Source of the DNA: Plecoglossus altivelis
Lineage: Eukaryota; Chordata; Actinopteri; Osmeriformes; Plecoglossidae
NCBI GenBank assembly: GCA_036571765.1
Contig: BROE01000007.1
Span: forward strand, 9,675,726 to 9,739,725
Direction of reading: 5' to 3'
DNA length: 64,000 bases
Made by a program: the position numbers and the translations under genes. The notes under the pieces are model-generated. The model was not told the origin of the DNA. It saw only the letters and a program-made list of their open reading frames with translations, and searched no databases. Position 1 is the first letter of the stretch. Every line of letters begins with the position of its first letter. Positions 24,402-39,532 of this stretch are shown here, one piece after another.

Positions 24402-27400
24402 TGGTTGAGTACCTGTTTGAAATGGTACATTGTGCACACGCGTACACGCACACACATACATGCACACAAACACACACACGCCACATTATTAAAATCCATC
24501 CTGCTTACTGAGGTTAACAGGAAGCAGGTGTGCTGCTCCCGCAGGAGCTGAGGAGGCACTGAGGGCTTTGGAGGAGTCAAGAGTTGAGGTCTGCAACTTT
24601 AATAAGATACTGTGTCAGGAAGCCCAGCCAGCGTTAGCCCCATTACAGACATGTTGCTCAAAGAAATGGCCCAGTGTCCTGATTGAGGGAGAGATAGATG
24701 AAGGGCAGGCTGGTGAACGGGAGCACGACAGACAAGTAGAAGAGCAGAGGAGAGATAGAGGGAAACATGCTGTGTGTTTATGTGTGCGTGTGTGTGCGCG
24801 CGTGTACGTGTGTGCATGTACATGTGTGCGTGTGCATGTATGGCCATGAACACATCTGTTCATCAACTGTTTATGTGTGTGCGTATGTGGCTCTGTGTGG
24901 GCCATCTACATCTGAAGAGAAAAGCAAGGTGTCTAACTGAAAGGCTGTCTGTATTGACATTGTTGCTATAGCTCAGCGTGTGTGTGCGTCATCGCCATTC
25001 TGGCTGGAACAGATGTCTGGGGCCGAACAGAGTAGGAAGAAGAATTGAAATGAGATGTATTCAAATCACCCAGGGCTTCCTCCCTAGATGATCATTCCAA
25101 ACAGTGACCTTGCTGCACTGACATTGGGTTTCTGAGAACTGTTTGAAGTAAAAAGGTCAGCGTCACTAAGGATCCTTGGATGGACAATTGCAGCATCCAG
25201 GTTTTTGGGGCATATTCCCTTCATTATAAAGAGGCTCCAGGAATAATAGGTATTATAATAATAAAACATGGCATTTTAATCAGCATAAATCATATTATGT
25301 TAGTAACCTGAAGAATGAGGCTTGGTTTAGTCATACAGCAGTATATGTCAGTGGAAGCTTTTTCTACATGACGTCAGGTGGATTCTAGTGATGCGTTTAT
25401 GGGCTGGAAGCTAGGGCAGCCAGCCCTCCACCTTCAACTTTTCATGTAATCCGCTCTTATTTTCTCCATCCCTCCTCTGTTGTCCCCGGCAACTCTCACT
25501 GGGTCATGACAGACACATGTTGTCATGGTAACCCGCCATTAGCTGCACCCCTTTTCTGGATTGATCGTTGTCTTTGACCTCCGTGTTGAATTTTTTTCAT
25601 TGTTTGTCATTCATTAAATTTTCCTGAGTGAAAATGGGCGGTGTGTGGTGAGCGTTGAGGGTAGAGAGTGACTGAGGTCACGGGTGACAGAGGTGTTAGT
25701 GGGGAGAGGGCTGCTTTAAAGAGATAAGCAGATAATGGCAGAATAAGACGCCAGCTAATACTGTTGATCAGGAAAAGCAGCTTAGCGGTTGTTGCTGGGG
25801 GAAGGAGGAGGAGGAGGAGGAAAAAGAGGAGTTTAGAGGGATGTCACAATTGGTATTATTGACCCCTATAAATCATGCAGCTTTCTACTACAGAGACTAA
25901 ATAAAGCACATGTTTCCTTGAGCCTCTCCTGTAACACCGGTGGAATGCTACAACACAATACATCTTTATTGGTTGGTTCAACAAGAGAGATTTGTCATTT
26001 CACTGTCCGTACTCAACACATGAGCACAGAGGCAGTGTAAGGTGTCGCCTCCAGAACACAAGGTTAAGTGCCTTGCTCAAGGGCACAGCGGTGTCAGCGT
26101 CGTATTTCAGTACTGACCCCTCCCACTGCCCCCCGGCTGCAGCTCCCGGGGCCTGCAGAAAGCCTCCTGGGGAGGGACGCCTCTGAACGCCCTCCCAGGT
26201 CCCCAAGACACCCTCCCCCCTCCTCCCTCCCCCCCGTCCTCTCCTTCAGATCCCTCCTGTCCCAAATGTCATCCTCCTTAGCTGGAGTTTCCTCCCACGG
26301 GACTCTAATCCTGATTTATCTCTGGGATGGGGCCTGAGAAGATGCTGCAGCAGATGTGATGGAGGAAACACCTGCATTCAGATGGAAGTGTTAAACAGAA
26401 GCAGAAGATTACATCATGGTTGTTAGTCTGGATCCCTTTTATCTTCCTTCAGAGATCAAATACTGTTTTCAACACTGTTTTCACCCACAGACTGATATTA
26501 TATTATTATAGATGATGCATGTCTCTCATACTTTCCCTTCTCCCACCAGATGGAAGATGTTATAGCTCGTATGCAAGATGAGAAAAATGGAATTCCCATC
26601 CGGACGGTCAAGAGCTTTCTATCCAAGATCCCAAGTGTATTTTCAGGTAACATAAGCCTTGTTTTTGCAGTCTGACTGAGGTGTTGCTGTGAGTCAGACT
26701 ATGTTTGCCTTTGCACAATAATGTAATCCTGCCTGGTTTATTGTGTGTGCTACTATATCGTCATGGTGATAGTGATCAATAAATCACGTCAAGGCATGTC
26801 ATATGAGGAAAACAGGTACATCGGTTATCAGAGAGGATGATTGGTTTATTCAGCCATTTCATGGGGTGTGATATTATATACTTGAACAGGTGGTCAGGTT
26901 CTCAGAGGGAGACAGAGACAGAGAGTGTTAGATAGATGAAATAGAGCGAGGTAGAGCGAGGTAGAGAGAGCTAGAGAGAGAGGAGAGAAAAGAACAGAGC
27001 GAAATAAACCATATGGACGCCCATGGTTGAAACTGTTCAGTGGCTCATTAAAACACACACCTACGGTTAAGTGCAGGTGTGTGGTTGAACATTCATCTAA
27101 TCATTCATCAAAGGAAAACGATTTGGAGGGTTTGAGGGACTACCAAGCAGTGCAGAGTAGCGAGTCTACCCTGTGTGTAGACGGCCAGATCGATAGGAAC
27201 AGGGACTGCCATGTGCTGGGCAGTTATCCCCTCATATCTGGTTAAAGGCGCTCAGAGATGCGATAAGCCAGCTGGCTCAGGCAGTGCTTCTCGCTGTAAA
27301 TATGATATGGAGCAGCGCTAAGGCACACTGTCTAGATCCCCTATACTGTAGATAGCAGCCTTCAGCGTAGGCATGGTGATGATGATGAACCTCCTGTACA

Positions 27401-29119
27401 TCACTCCAACATTGAGGACAGCACGACGCTTGATGTTGACTCAGCCTACTCCTGCATCAAAAAGACTTTCCATAACCGTCAAGTATATGCAATGACTTTC
27501 CAAGACAGTTTATTCGATGTGCTGTTGTACGTTTTCTACTTTTTATATTTGAGATTCTTATACGTTCATAGCATGCTACGGTAAATTCCTTGTTTGGGTG
27601 AACTGACTTGGTGGATGAAGCTGATTCTGAATTGGATTCTGATATTGCATTACCTAGCTACTTAGCTAAGGTAATTCAGTTAGGCTCCACTCTCCGATGT
27701 CTAATCTCTGATACTTCCAGCCTAGCTCAGTCTGAGGGAGCTGCCAATGTGATGGGCCGATATCAAATGGGTTTCCATCCCCTGGCTGGGTGTGATGCTG
27801 TGGCATTTGTGCGCAGGGTAGCTGTTAATGAGGCTCATGTAGCGGCCTGATCTGCTGCTGCGTCTACCTCCTCCAGAGTTACGTAACAGAGTCTTACGTA
27901 AGCGTGTTCAATAGATGACATTTGAAAGGTACAGGTCTCTACACTGCCGCTCGTTCTCTATGTAGCTGCGTCTCTGTCTCTCTCTCACACACACACACTT
28001 TCACTCTGTTTCAATCTCTCTTCTCGCTCTCTCTTCCTCTCTTCGATGTTGATTTTGTACAGCAGTTGCAGAGTTTGTTTTCAGAGAGAGAGAGACATTT
28101 GGAGGAGCTGTGAGGCATAGCCATCATAAGTGTGTATCGACGTGGCCCTTGTGGGGGTTATGCAAGTGCACTGGATCCTGGAGCAGGTTCTGAACTCTGA
28201 TGCCTGGAAGGGATCGGCTTGGGATCGGACACTTCAGAACTTTTTCTGCCTGCTTCATTCTGCATCATTCTGCATCATTTATAAGAGGAATAGGACAAGA
28301 ATTTTGTTGTTGTTGTTGTTGTTGTGTATCACCCATCTTCTGTCCTGCTGTTTCTTAGTGCTTCCTCCCTCTCTCCCTTCCTGCCTCCCCACACCTGTTG
28401 AAGGCCCCACTGCTGGGTAACCTTTATAGCCCACCCTCCTCACACACTCATGCATCTATTATTCAACCTGATTGATAGGTAACTGTCAGGGTTGTCACTT
28501 AGGATGCCAGAAGAATGGGTCAATGATAGATGATGATTTCTGGGATTTTTCAACACAACAACGTCCCAGTGAAACATGTTCCCAGAGAAACAGGTTCACA
28601 GTGAGACAGGTTGCCAGTGAAACAGGTTGCAAGTGAAAACAGGTTTCCAGTGAGCCTGTAAGACAACGACCCTTATGTAAAGTGGGTCATGTCAGTGATG
28701 CCCAGCAGATGGTGAGGAGCTGGCATGAGCACTGCATTCCTGATTCAATTGATGTTAAATCCCCTATCAATTTGTTTTCCAACTAGAGGGGTGCATACTC
28801 GATCTCTCTCTGTCACTCACTTACTCACTCACTTACTCACTCACTCACTCACTCACTCACTCACAAGCACACACACACACACACACAAACACATACATAC
28901 ACACAACACTCAGAGCAAAGTGGTGTTAAGAAACCTGGTGGGTTCTCCCTTAATCTCAGTTGTTGGCAGAACCCTCCCAGAAAGTCATCTGATGAGATGG
29001 CAAATCTTCAAAAGAGAGGGAGAGGAGGAGGATGGGATGGGGTGAGGATAGAAAGAAGGAAAGGAAAAAGAGGAAAGACTGGGGGCTTGTTTATCTCCAT
29101 ATGGACCCCCACTCGTACC

Positions 29120-29176
<57 letters not shown>

Positions 29177-31585
29177 CACCCCTTGCCATCTCACTCTGCC
29201 ACTCCACTCTGTCAGTTGTGTTCAGAGTTACAGCTGAAGAAGTGATAATTAAAAGAGTATAAATTTAGCAGAGAGAAACAGCTGGTGTTGACTATGTGTG
29301 AAGGTGGCCATGCGGCAGGTAGCAGTGGGTCGTCCCTTCCTCTCTCTCTCCTTCCCTCTGTTTCCGTCTCTCCCTCCATCCCTCACCTCTTTGCGTCCCT
29401 CTATCCCTCACTCTCCAGACACCACTTTTCCCCCACGCTCTCTTTATCCCTTTCTCTTTTTTACCATCCCAATCCCCCACTTTGGTTCAATTTTCCTGCC
29501 CACTGCTTGAGTTAGATTTTGTTTGTGTGTAAGTGTCTGAGTTTGTTAAGTGTGTATGTCTGCAAGTCATTCTTATCTTTACAGTGGAAAAGGACCCTAT
29601 CGCTTGATAACTGAAAACATTTAAGTTGCAATACTTTTCATCACAAACATCTCTGGTTGCTTGTGGTTCAGCACAATATGATAAATGCACTATTTCCAAT
29701 TCACATGTAAGCTTTGTGTGTGTTTCTAGGATCTAATTTGCATCCTAATGGTACTTCAAGTACAGCCACAGAATCCAACTTTGGTTTTCATCTTTCGGTG
29801 CATGGTTGGAGTTGAACACAAGAGCTATGAATTCATTAAGAACTGAAATGAAAAGTGTTAGTTTTCTTTGACAGGGCCCCCAATTGTGCTCCTCTGCTCC
29901 ACTTAGACTTTCACACGGACACGCTGGCCTAATGGGTTTGCTTTCTGTCTTGTGATTCAGGTTCAGACATTGTGCAGTGGATGACCAAAAACCTTAACAT
30001 TGAAGATCAAGGTAAGATGACTTTTGTGGGTGTTTAGTTTCAACAAAGAGAATCATACAAGTCTTCTTCATCTGCTGCGTTAAGGAGATATCAATCCCAT
30101 TTAGGTTTGTCCTCAAATGGCTGTTGTGAAGAGCAGTAAATCCAGGCTCTGGCTGTGCAGCTACAGGCACAGTTGCTCAGATTAGAAGGGATCCTGTGGG
30201 ACTCCCAGGGTTATATTCCCCCTCTGCCGTCTGTCCCTGGTGAGCATGCAGGGAAGAGAGGTGCTGCATAGGCACTCTCATCACGTTTCAGCCTTATGCT
30301 GGATGGGTAGGGGGGGGGGTTGTTTCTATATCCCAAGCGGCCCCCCCTGCTGTTGTCTCCCTATGTTTCGTTGAATCGCGAGGGCAGGAGAGGCACACAT
30401 GCAGACATGCACGTACACCCACTCACCCACACACTAACCCACACTCACACTCTCACTCAGAAGAGGAAGTCGGGAGATGCAACCATGGAGAGTGCAAGAT
30501 CACATCCCATCTACCTGCAAATAAATCACCCATAACTTTCTAACGGAGCAGTAGTTAGAAGGTGGCCTGCCCGACCCATCCTCCTCTCCACTCTCCTCTC
30601 CCCTTCTTCCATCCACCCTTCTTCCCTTCATTCATGTCCATCTTGGCAGCTGCCCGCCATCCAGCCTCACGGGAAATCAACACACCCTGGCTGAAGTGAG
30701 AGACATGTCTGGAGAGAAGCCCCTCCGCTACCCAATAACCCGCTCCCCTGCTCACAGCTCACTCCGGGCTGCTCTCTCCTCCCAAGTCACCCCCTTCTCC
30801 TTCCATACCCCCCCCACCCCCCCGCATTCACCCCTTAAACTTTGTTACCTTCTCTCCAGATACCCCTCCCAGCCTTTTGAGAGGGCTCTCGAACAAAACA
30901 TCTGAGCTGTTAAGCCCCTGTCCTCTAGGGTCTGTGTGTGTGTGTGTGTGTGTGCTCATGGTTGGTGTGAGTGTGTGCCTAATGGAGCCTCGTCAACCAT
31001 GACCTCTCATTAGATGAGCTTTACCATACAGAGAGAGAGACAGTCTGTAGGGAGATTGCTAGCTCTCCTTTGAAGTAGTGCAGTGATGAAAAACATGGGA
31101 ATTAGAATTCCTAGAATGCACGTCATGCACCTTCAGTATTCTGGTTTCCAATTGGTGGTCCAGCGAAATGTTCAGATGACCGTTTAAGGTTAGTTTTTTA
31201 TGGCATTATCTTGTCTGCACCTCACCAAGTTTACCTGGAAAATGGCCATAGCCATTAAGAGGGGGTTTCGTTCTAGAATCCATGTCAAAGATCCTCTGCT
31301 GAAACTGTGTATAAACACTCTTAGTCCACCTGCTGACCAATCCCATTTAGCGTAGCCAGCAGGGGGTCAGCCATGAACACTTAATTGGCTGCTAGCAATG
31401 GAGAGACTAACAGACTATTGAATTGTCTTTCCTCTGATGGAGCTGACGTCCAAGTTAAACTCATTAAGACATAGAAAGCACGAGACAGACAGAGAGAGAC
31501 AGAGAGAGAGAAAGAGAAAGAGAGATAAAGAAAGAGTGAGACAGACAGATTGAGCCGGAGAGACGGACAGACAGACAGTGTGTGT

Positions 31586-31619
<34 letters not shown>

Positions 31620-32157
31620 CATTATTCAATTACACTGAGAGCTGCCTTAGAGCTGTGGGTTTTAATGAATGGTTCTGAGAGAGAGTCATCCAGGGTTGGT
31701 ATTTGAAAGGTGAGCCTCGAAGTGTTTGCTTTTGATCTAATCTCTATTGTCAATCACTCAGTCATTGATTACTGAGTGTTTTTTAATCATTGTCATCATT
31801 TCCACAGTAGATCCTCCTAGCAACACACCTGCTTGGTATTTGCGTGTACACGCCATTGTGATTGAGGATGGGAAATAGTGTTCAGAAACATGTTGGTGTT
31901 AGTTAGTCTGTCCTGGGCTGCTAGAGCCCAGCTTTCTAGAGCTGTCTGTGTTATCTCAGCTTGTACTAGACTAGACGGAGGACCAGGGATGGGTGGAACA
32001 GAAAGAGAGAGAGAAAGATAGAAAGTTGGGAGCTTCTGAATTCAGCTGTGAAATTGCTCTCTGACTACTGTTGCTGTTCTGAATAGACTGTCTGACTACC
32101 CAGAATACTGCCTGGTTTAGCTCAAAAAGAGAATCTAAAATGCATCATTGTGTGTTT

Positions 32158-32207
<50 letters not shown>

Positions 32208-33839
32208 CCCTCCCTCTCTCTCTCTCGCTCCCTCCCTCCCTCTCTATCTGTCTATCTATCTCTCTCTCTCTTGCACTCCCTTTTTCTTGCCATCTAATTC
32301 CCCTTGCTTGAACAAAATATACCTGCCCAGGTTGCAAAAGTACAGAACAGTACAGACTGTGGTTTTCAAGTGGTTCACACTCTTTGACAGTGTATAGAGG
32401 GTCTGGAACACAAACTATATTGTGCCTGCCAGCATGGGTGTGTAAGTGTGTGAATGTTATGGATGTCTGTGCATAGACACCTGAACACACAGGCACACAC
32501 ACACACACACACACACACACCACACACAGGCACAGACATTCATCCCCCCTACCGTACACCAAAGCCACTTGTCTTTTATCTGTGGACGAGATAGATCAAA
32601 GTATCCTGCTTTTAAAAATAGAGCGTGTAGGCTGGTGGTGCCTGCGTGCGGCTGCACTTCTGTAGACAGACACTTCAGCTCATCCACCTCCTTACCTGAC
32701 CTTCTAGGTGGACTCAGCCAGGGACAGGCGAGCGCCTACTTTGTTCCACCTCCAAGCGACTGACTGATACACGGACAGTCAATCCAAGCTGTCAGTCCTC
32801 CCTGCGCCGCTCGGTCTCTCCTGCCCTCCTATCTCGCTGCATTATTTCCTAGTCTTTCCTCTCCATCACACCTGTCTCTCCCTTTTCCTCACCTTCCCCA
32901 CTCCTCCTCCTGCCCCCTAAACCCCCCCACCCCACACTCACACCCTCCACCCCCGTCCACCCAGCCCACCCCAGCACCCTTCACCTCCATCTCTCTGCCT
33001 CTTATTCTGACATTTTGCCCAGTCATGCATGTCTATTAGCTGTGAACACAGGTGCTGGAGTGCCTTAGCGTGTTTGATCCAGGCTTTAAAAGGCCACTGC
33101 TCCGGTGCACAACAGTAAACGTCCTGAAATATTCATGTCGTCTTGTCTTATTCAGAGCACAGCCACGCTGGCCTCGACCAGGGGCACACGAAAGAGCTGA
33201 TGTTGCTGCTACTATCAGTTGTAGATGATGATGCTGTTTTGTAGATGTCATGGATGCTGTTGTTGTTGTCGTCGTTGATGATGTTGTTGGGGATGCTGTT
33301 GACAGTGGAGGCGCTACACCTGGGCACCCTGATGGCAGCTCACGGATACTTCTTCCCCATCTCCGACCACGTCCTCACGCTGAAGGATGACGGAACGTTC
33401 TACAGGTTCCAGGTACGTTCTTGCATCGTCCTCTCTGCCGTGGGGTCACTGCGCCATCACGGCCACTTAAACCTCCACGCACACACATGCAGACACACGC
33501 ACACGCATCTTTACTCCTAAGTCTTGGTGCTTCCCTTAGCTTGGCCTGTATTCAACTCTGCCCAATAATAGGTATGCTAAATCATCTATTTATTCTCTCA
33601 CCACATTTAAATGTCAGATGTTCCCTCTGTCCCTGAAACACACACAACCAGACACACATGCACGCACGCGCACACACATTAACCAGGACATGTCCTGCTG
33701 GGCTGGGCAGAGCTGGACTAAATATGGACTCTCAGATGCATATTTATGAGTGTGGGCTCATGCTGAGAATGGGACACCATCATGACAGGTAGGGTTATTA
33801 TCATGTCAGAGGTCAGGTCAGGTGTTAACGCTCCCCATC

Positions 33840-33907
<68 letters not shown>

Positions 33908-36496
33908 TTCTCTGTGTGTCTTTATCTCTCTCACTCACTCTCTCTGACTCTCTTGCTCTCTCGCTTTCTCTCTTTATGTTTGTCTTTATCTCTCATTCTA
34001 TCTCTGTCTATCTCACTCTTTCTCCTTTCTCAGACTCCATATTTCTGGCCGTCTAACTGCTGGGAACCAGAGAACACTGACTATGGTGAGTACATTGCAC
34101 GCAGCTCACCACACACACACACACCCACACACACACCCACTCACACACCCACACACACATGCAGGCATCGCTGTCCAGTAAATCTGGGCTACGCTGCCTG
34201 AGAGTGGCCCAGATCTCCTGTCCAGATGGCTGAGACAGATTTAATGGAGAAGAAAAAGGCGGCAGTTCTCTGAGAAACAGAAGCTGCTGAATGAAAGCTG
34301 CAGTCCTTGTGCAGGTTCCCAAACAAAGCACTGACACATGCACATTAGGTATTGGAAATGAGGTACGTGGTAATCTCGTGCCTTCAGAAAAGTGAATGAG
34401 ACCATCAGTGCTGAAGCTGTAGATATGAAACTCTCACTGATGTCAGAACGTGTGTTCTGGGACGATCAGAATTAATCTATTTTGGATTTATGTTACACAG
34501 ATTAAGTGCATTTGTAGACATGGTCTAATGTAATCCTCAGCAGACAGCTATCCAATGACATAGGCTCGGGGTCAGATGGGGGCAGGGTAAGGTCATTTAG
34601 ATATGTGTGCTAGACAAACTCTGAGTCTAAGTGACCCAGTGAACTACTAAAATACTAGGTAACACTGATAGTTGCACTGTATATTTAGGACTCTATCGGG
34701 ACGAGACATGCAGATACATCTATTTAGATCACTTCATCCAGAAGACGTTCTCAGTGTTTCTTCACTAAACAGACCCAGGTTCCCTAGGCGATGGAGGGAG
34801 GGAAGAGAAAGGTAGAGTTAGAAGAACAGAGGAAATAACCCTAGTTCCCTTCCCCCTGTGTGAGAAGTGTGATATGCGTGCACACCCTGAGAAGTGACAC
34901 ATCTACCTTAATCTCCTCTCTCCACCTCCCACTACTGGCTGACTGGATAGGATACGCACAATCCCCTTTTAGTGAGAATACCTTACAGCTGTGTCTGACT
35001 GCCTTCAGCTTAATCCTCTATGCTACTGTCTGCTGTGTTATCCTCCTGAAATGGAAACACTGCATACAATAAACTGTTTCAAACACTGTTGCTCTGAGCT
35101 TCAGTCTCCTCTCACAACCTGCAGTTTTCTCCCCTTGCCCAAGAACCAGCTGGCTGGCTGGTTTACTCTCTGCCTGGATGGCTGACTGCATGGCTTGACT
35201 TGTTTGCTGGCTGGATGACTGCTGGCTGGCAGGCTGCGGCTACAGTGTTTGCCCGAGTGGTTTGCTGGCTGTTTGGCTGGCAGGCAGGCTGATGTGCTGG
35301 TAAAATGGTACGGTCTCAGCAGGGTGATAGAGTAGTGCTGGAAAATGATCCTCATTAATTCCAACAGAGCCCCTCCAACCATCTGCCTGACAGGGAGCGG
35401 CCCCCCCGGGCTGCAGGGCTGGAAGGAGCTCTCTGTCCAGGACAGCTAGTCGGCTCAGATCTGCTCTCATCCATGAACTCTGCACATATGTTGGGTTGTA
35501 TTTGGATCCTGTCAAATCCAGTTGATGTGGTGTTATATTTGGTTTCTGGTGTATTCCAGCATCCTTGTGATGTTTGCCCTTGAATGGCAACCCACTTCAT
35601 GCACCTGCTTTTGGGGGATGCAGGGCTGTGTGTCTGGCTACTGGTCTGGCTAAGATCGAGCATCTCGGAAGATATCTGCCTGTCATCCTGCTGTCACCAC
35701 ATCCTGTTCACAAACAGGTTGCTGTATGTTTCCTGCGATGATGTATTGCACTTCAAAACCAGACACTCCTTTGGTTTAACACCTCCAAAAAAAAAATAGA
35801 CAAAGAGACTTGAAGATGGAGAGTGGGAGGGAGAGGGAGCGGGAAGGGAGAGAGTAGACAGATCAATGAAGAACGTGTAGCAGTAAGTAACGGTGCATGT
35901 CTCTGTAAGAGCTTGGTAACATCTCTCCCTGAGATGTCAAAATCACACTCTGCCTGTTTCCTATTTGATAAGTCTCTTCTTTCACTCCATCACAGAGAGG
36001 AAGGCGAGACCCCCTTTCTGTCAACTGTTTCACCAAATTGATCGGAACGAATAGATTAAGATGTTCACAGTTTGTACTGACTTGTTATGCCTTTGCCTTG
36101 CTTTTTTCAACTAAACCTTAAACTTGCCTGGCTGTTTCTCCCTTTCTGACTGTTTCTCTTGTATGTGTCTTCTGGCAGCTGTTTACCTGTGCAAGAGAAC
36201 CATGCAGAACAAAGCCAGACTGGAGCTAGCTGACTATGAAGCAGTAAGCCCTCCCCTCCACCCCAGTCTCCCTTCATCCCCCTCTGTGTGTGCATGAGCG
36301 TGCGAGTTTTGCTAAGATATTTCTGGGAAAATGTTTCTTCAAGTTCCTCAGGGTCAGATTCTAGACTGGATTGTGCTTCAAAATCTTACCTTCTCCCAAA
36401 AGCACTAATCACCCAGCTACTCTCTAGCATACATTAATCATGCCTGATTGATTTAATAAGCTCTATGAAGAACTAAGACCTCCAATCTCTGTCACC

Positions 36497-36533
<37 letters not shown>

Positions 36534-36957
36534 CCCCCCTCTCTCTCTCTCTCTCTGTTCTGCCTTTCAGGAGAGCTTAGCCAGACTACAGAGAGCCTTT
36601 GCCAGGAAATGGGAATTTATATTTATGCAAGCAGAAGCACAAGCAAAGTGAGTTGTACTGCACACAGTAGCACAGGAAGCACCCTTGTGGGACTGAGGCC
36701 GATGTGGCCTGTATTCAGCCTGTCTTGTAAAACAGGTGGGGTCCTACTCCTCTGCGGTGACTCCAGGTGTCTAGTAGAAAGTCAATTGAGGACTAATGTG
36801 TGCTTCACCTCAGTCTCACACCATCTTTTTCCTTTTTCTGATGTTTTTGCTCTCTTTTTCTAGAGTCGACAAGAAAAGAGACAAGATTGAGAGGAAAATA
36901 CTGGACAGCCAGGAGAGGGCATTCTGGGATGTCCACAGACCTGTGGTCAGTGTAGAC

Positions 36958-37008
<51 letters not shown>

Positions 37009-39471
37009 ACGCAATGTCCTTGTCAGTGTCTGTGAGCTCTCTGCTCTCATCAACTCATTAGCACACAGCCAGGCTATGCTGAGCTGTGTGGTGGAGGCCT
37101 GCGGAAGCTATCTCTACACACTGCTCCTCTACCTAAATACCACATCATGGACGTGGCTACAAATGAGAAACGACTGATTCAATATCTCTACACATGCAAG
37201 CCATCCTTCCAAGACTTATCTATTTATCAAATCAAATTCTCCTCCTGGCTTCGTTAGAAAACGTTCATCCATATTGATGAAATAGATTAATTCATAAATG
37301 AGACAGTAGTTTCTATGTGTGTTAGGGTAGCAATTGGTTGGTAAGAAAACTAAAGAACTGACTAATATTTAAGGCTACAGAATAAACTGGTTGTTACTTG
37401 TTACCTAACAATCCTGTTATTTCCCTATGTGAAACATTCTCTACCCTGTCAAACACGTACCCACCTGATCACTGCGGTTCTGCCTCAGGAAACTCAAACC
37501 TTTCTGCCTGCTTCTTATGCAAGCTGTGTGTCTGCTCATGCGAGCAGTAATATATGTATGCACATATGTAATATGCATCATGTAATGCACAGACGATAGA
37601 AGTCTTGGTGTCTTTGTACTTGATGCAGCCCACTATGTGTAGTGTGGCAGTGGTGAGGCCTTTGATTCCTGATGTTTGCTGGGCATGGGAGCACCTGCCT
37701 TCAAAGCATGTTCGCTGTTACTAGCTGAATAGCTTCACACTTGAGTGGTGGAGCCAATAGAAAATAGCAGATGAAAGAATTAAATCACTGTCTGACCAAC
37801 TACTGCTGCACTTGTTCTGGGTCATACACAGACACTTTCAAGCGTGCACACACACACACACTCACACACACCCATGCCTACACACACACAAGCACATAGT
37901 CAAGCACACACACATACAACATTTCAAGCACGCACACAGAGATACACACACATGGAGACACAAACTCACAAACCATGACATGAAAGAATGACTTATCTTT
38001 AAAGAGCTTCTCTCGGCCTGTAGATTCACTCACACAACGCTGTTTGATTCCATGATGCCAGTGCATGTGGGTGAGTGTGTAATGGCTTGGCTGTAGAACA
38101 GCTCCAGTACATGGATGGAAGCCTAGCTGAGAAACACCCTTACAGAGAGGGATGATGAGAAATGATGTAACGTCTAGTCACAGCCTGCAACAGTCCGAAG
38201 ACCATGTGATCCAGTAACAGTTAAAGGAAATCCTGAGTGAAATTAATTAAAAAGAAATAGAAATACATGACTACAGGGTTTTCAATCACGGTTTGAAATA
38301 AACAGTTTTGTTGACTACCATCCAGTGCCATTCAACATTGTCTCATTATCTCCAACTTAATCAGTATGGAAATATCTGAAGGAGAGCTATAGCAACAGTT
38401 CAGCCCAGAGTTCAAGTAACACTTCAACCAGTGTTTCAAACAATAATTAAAAAATAATACATTTCCTCTCCTTTATTTTCCATCATATTGTTCCTCCAAC
38501 GTAGTCAGCTGTTCATGTTAATTAGCAAAGGCTATTCAATAATATGCATAGTGTAAAATATCACTAGTCCTCTCAACATAATAATGAGCAAATCTCAGGC
38601 AGAAATGAAGAAAAAGATGCATAATTATGAGTGAAGTGGCATAGATCTTTATGCCCTCATTTCCCTCTGGGCTGTCCACCAAGCTCCTCACTCAAATGAA
38701 GAACGACCTCTCAAAAAGAATTCGACTTAGTTATCGAGCGTTGCTCAAATTCCGTCGGTTTTAAGACGATCCGAAGAAGATGAGTGAAGGTTCGTGACAT
38801 TTTACAGTTGGTAGCGTTTGGCTGTCCAACATCGGCAGGATTCGTCCGCTCCCGCTCTCCTTGCTACCTGTGTGTCATCTCAGCATGGCTGAGGGATGCG
38901 GTTTGGAAGTGGTACTATTGAGCAGGGCCCATCCCTGGACAGAGCATCAAAGCTGCCTCTGGGCCTGGCTCTCCCCCTGTTGGGGATTCCTACTCTCGTC
39001 TGTGTTAATATTTCAGTACAACAGATGAGCCCCTGAGGCGTTGTGAGAAGGAGAAACTGCTGGGGGGTGTAGCTGTGGCCGCTACCACGGCCCAGGTGGC
39101 TGGTCCTCAGCACAGCACTGAGACACTCTGCATCCCAGGTTCCCTTGCAGTTCATCTTCTCTGGGCAAGGTGACTCAGAGGTTGCATCCTAAATAGCTGT
39201 CAGGTTGACTACTTTTGTTTCCCTTGTTAGACAGGAAGGTGGAGAGGAAGGCTTCCTAATTTGGTCTACGCTGACACGAACCATCACTCACTAAGTGCTT
39301 GGAATGAGATGGCCAAGTCTTCTCTTATAATGTGTGTGTGTGTGCGTGCGTGTGTGTGTCATGAAGCCAGAGCAAGGGGATGTCTCAGACAGTCTCATTC
39401 ATAGAGGGAGGCATGGATGAGTAGGAAGTAGGGCAGTCGTAGGGGGACACAGGGCTGCAGCTGTGATGAAC

Positions 39472-39532
<61 letters not shown>

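Larger units (their letters stand above)
12634..26549 (+). other. rgs7: rgs7 intron 1 (13.9 kb)
   Basis: This large intron lies between the start-codon exon and the exon opening the DEP-domain region. It contains a short non-autonomous hAT element (13059-13264), a 35 bp minisatellite (14964-15209), several CA/GT, CT and GA tracts, an ATGC tetranucleotide run, and a dispersed-repeat remnant near 26061-26150. No second gene was recognised inside it on either strand. Confidence 0.85.

Noticed and set aside
27608..27850. 80-residue plus-strand frame (MVDEADSELDSDIALPSY)
   Set aside because: Protein-like at first sight, but no splice sites join it to rgs7, and I see no similarity; kept as unexplained intron sequence.
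31354..31370. CTCF-like CCAGCAGGGGGTCA in rgs7 intron 3
   Set aside because: Only 11 of 14 core positions match, and the key GGCRS end is lost.
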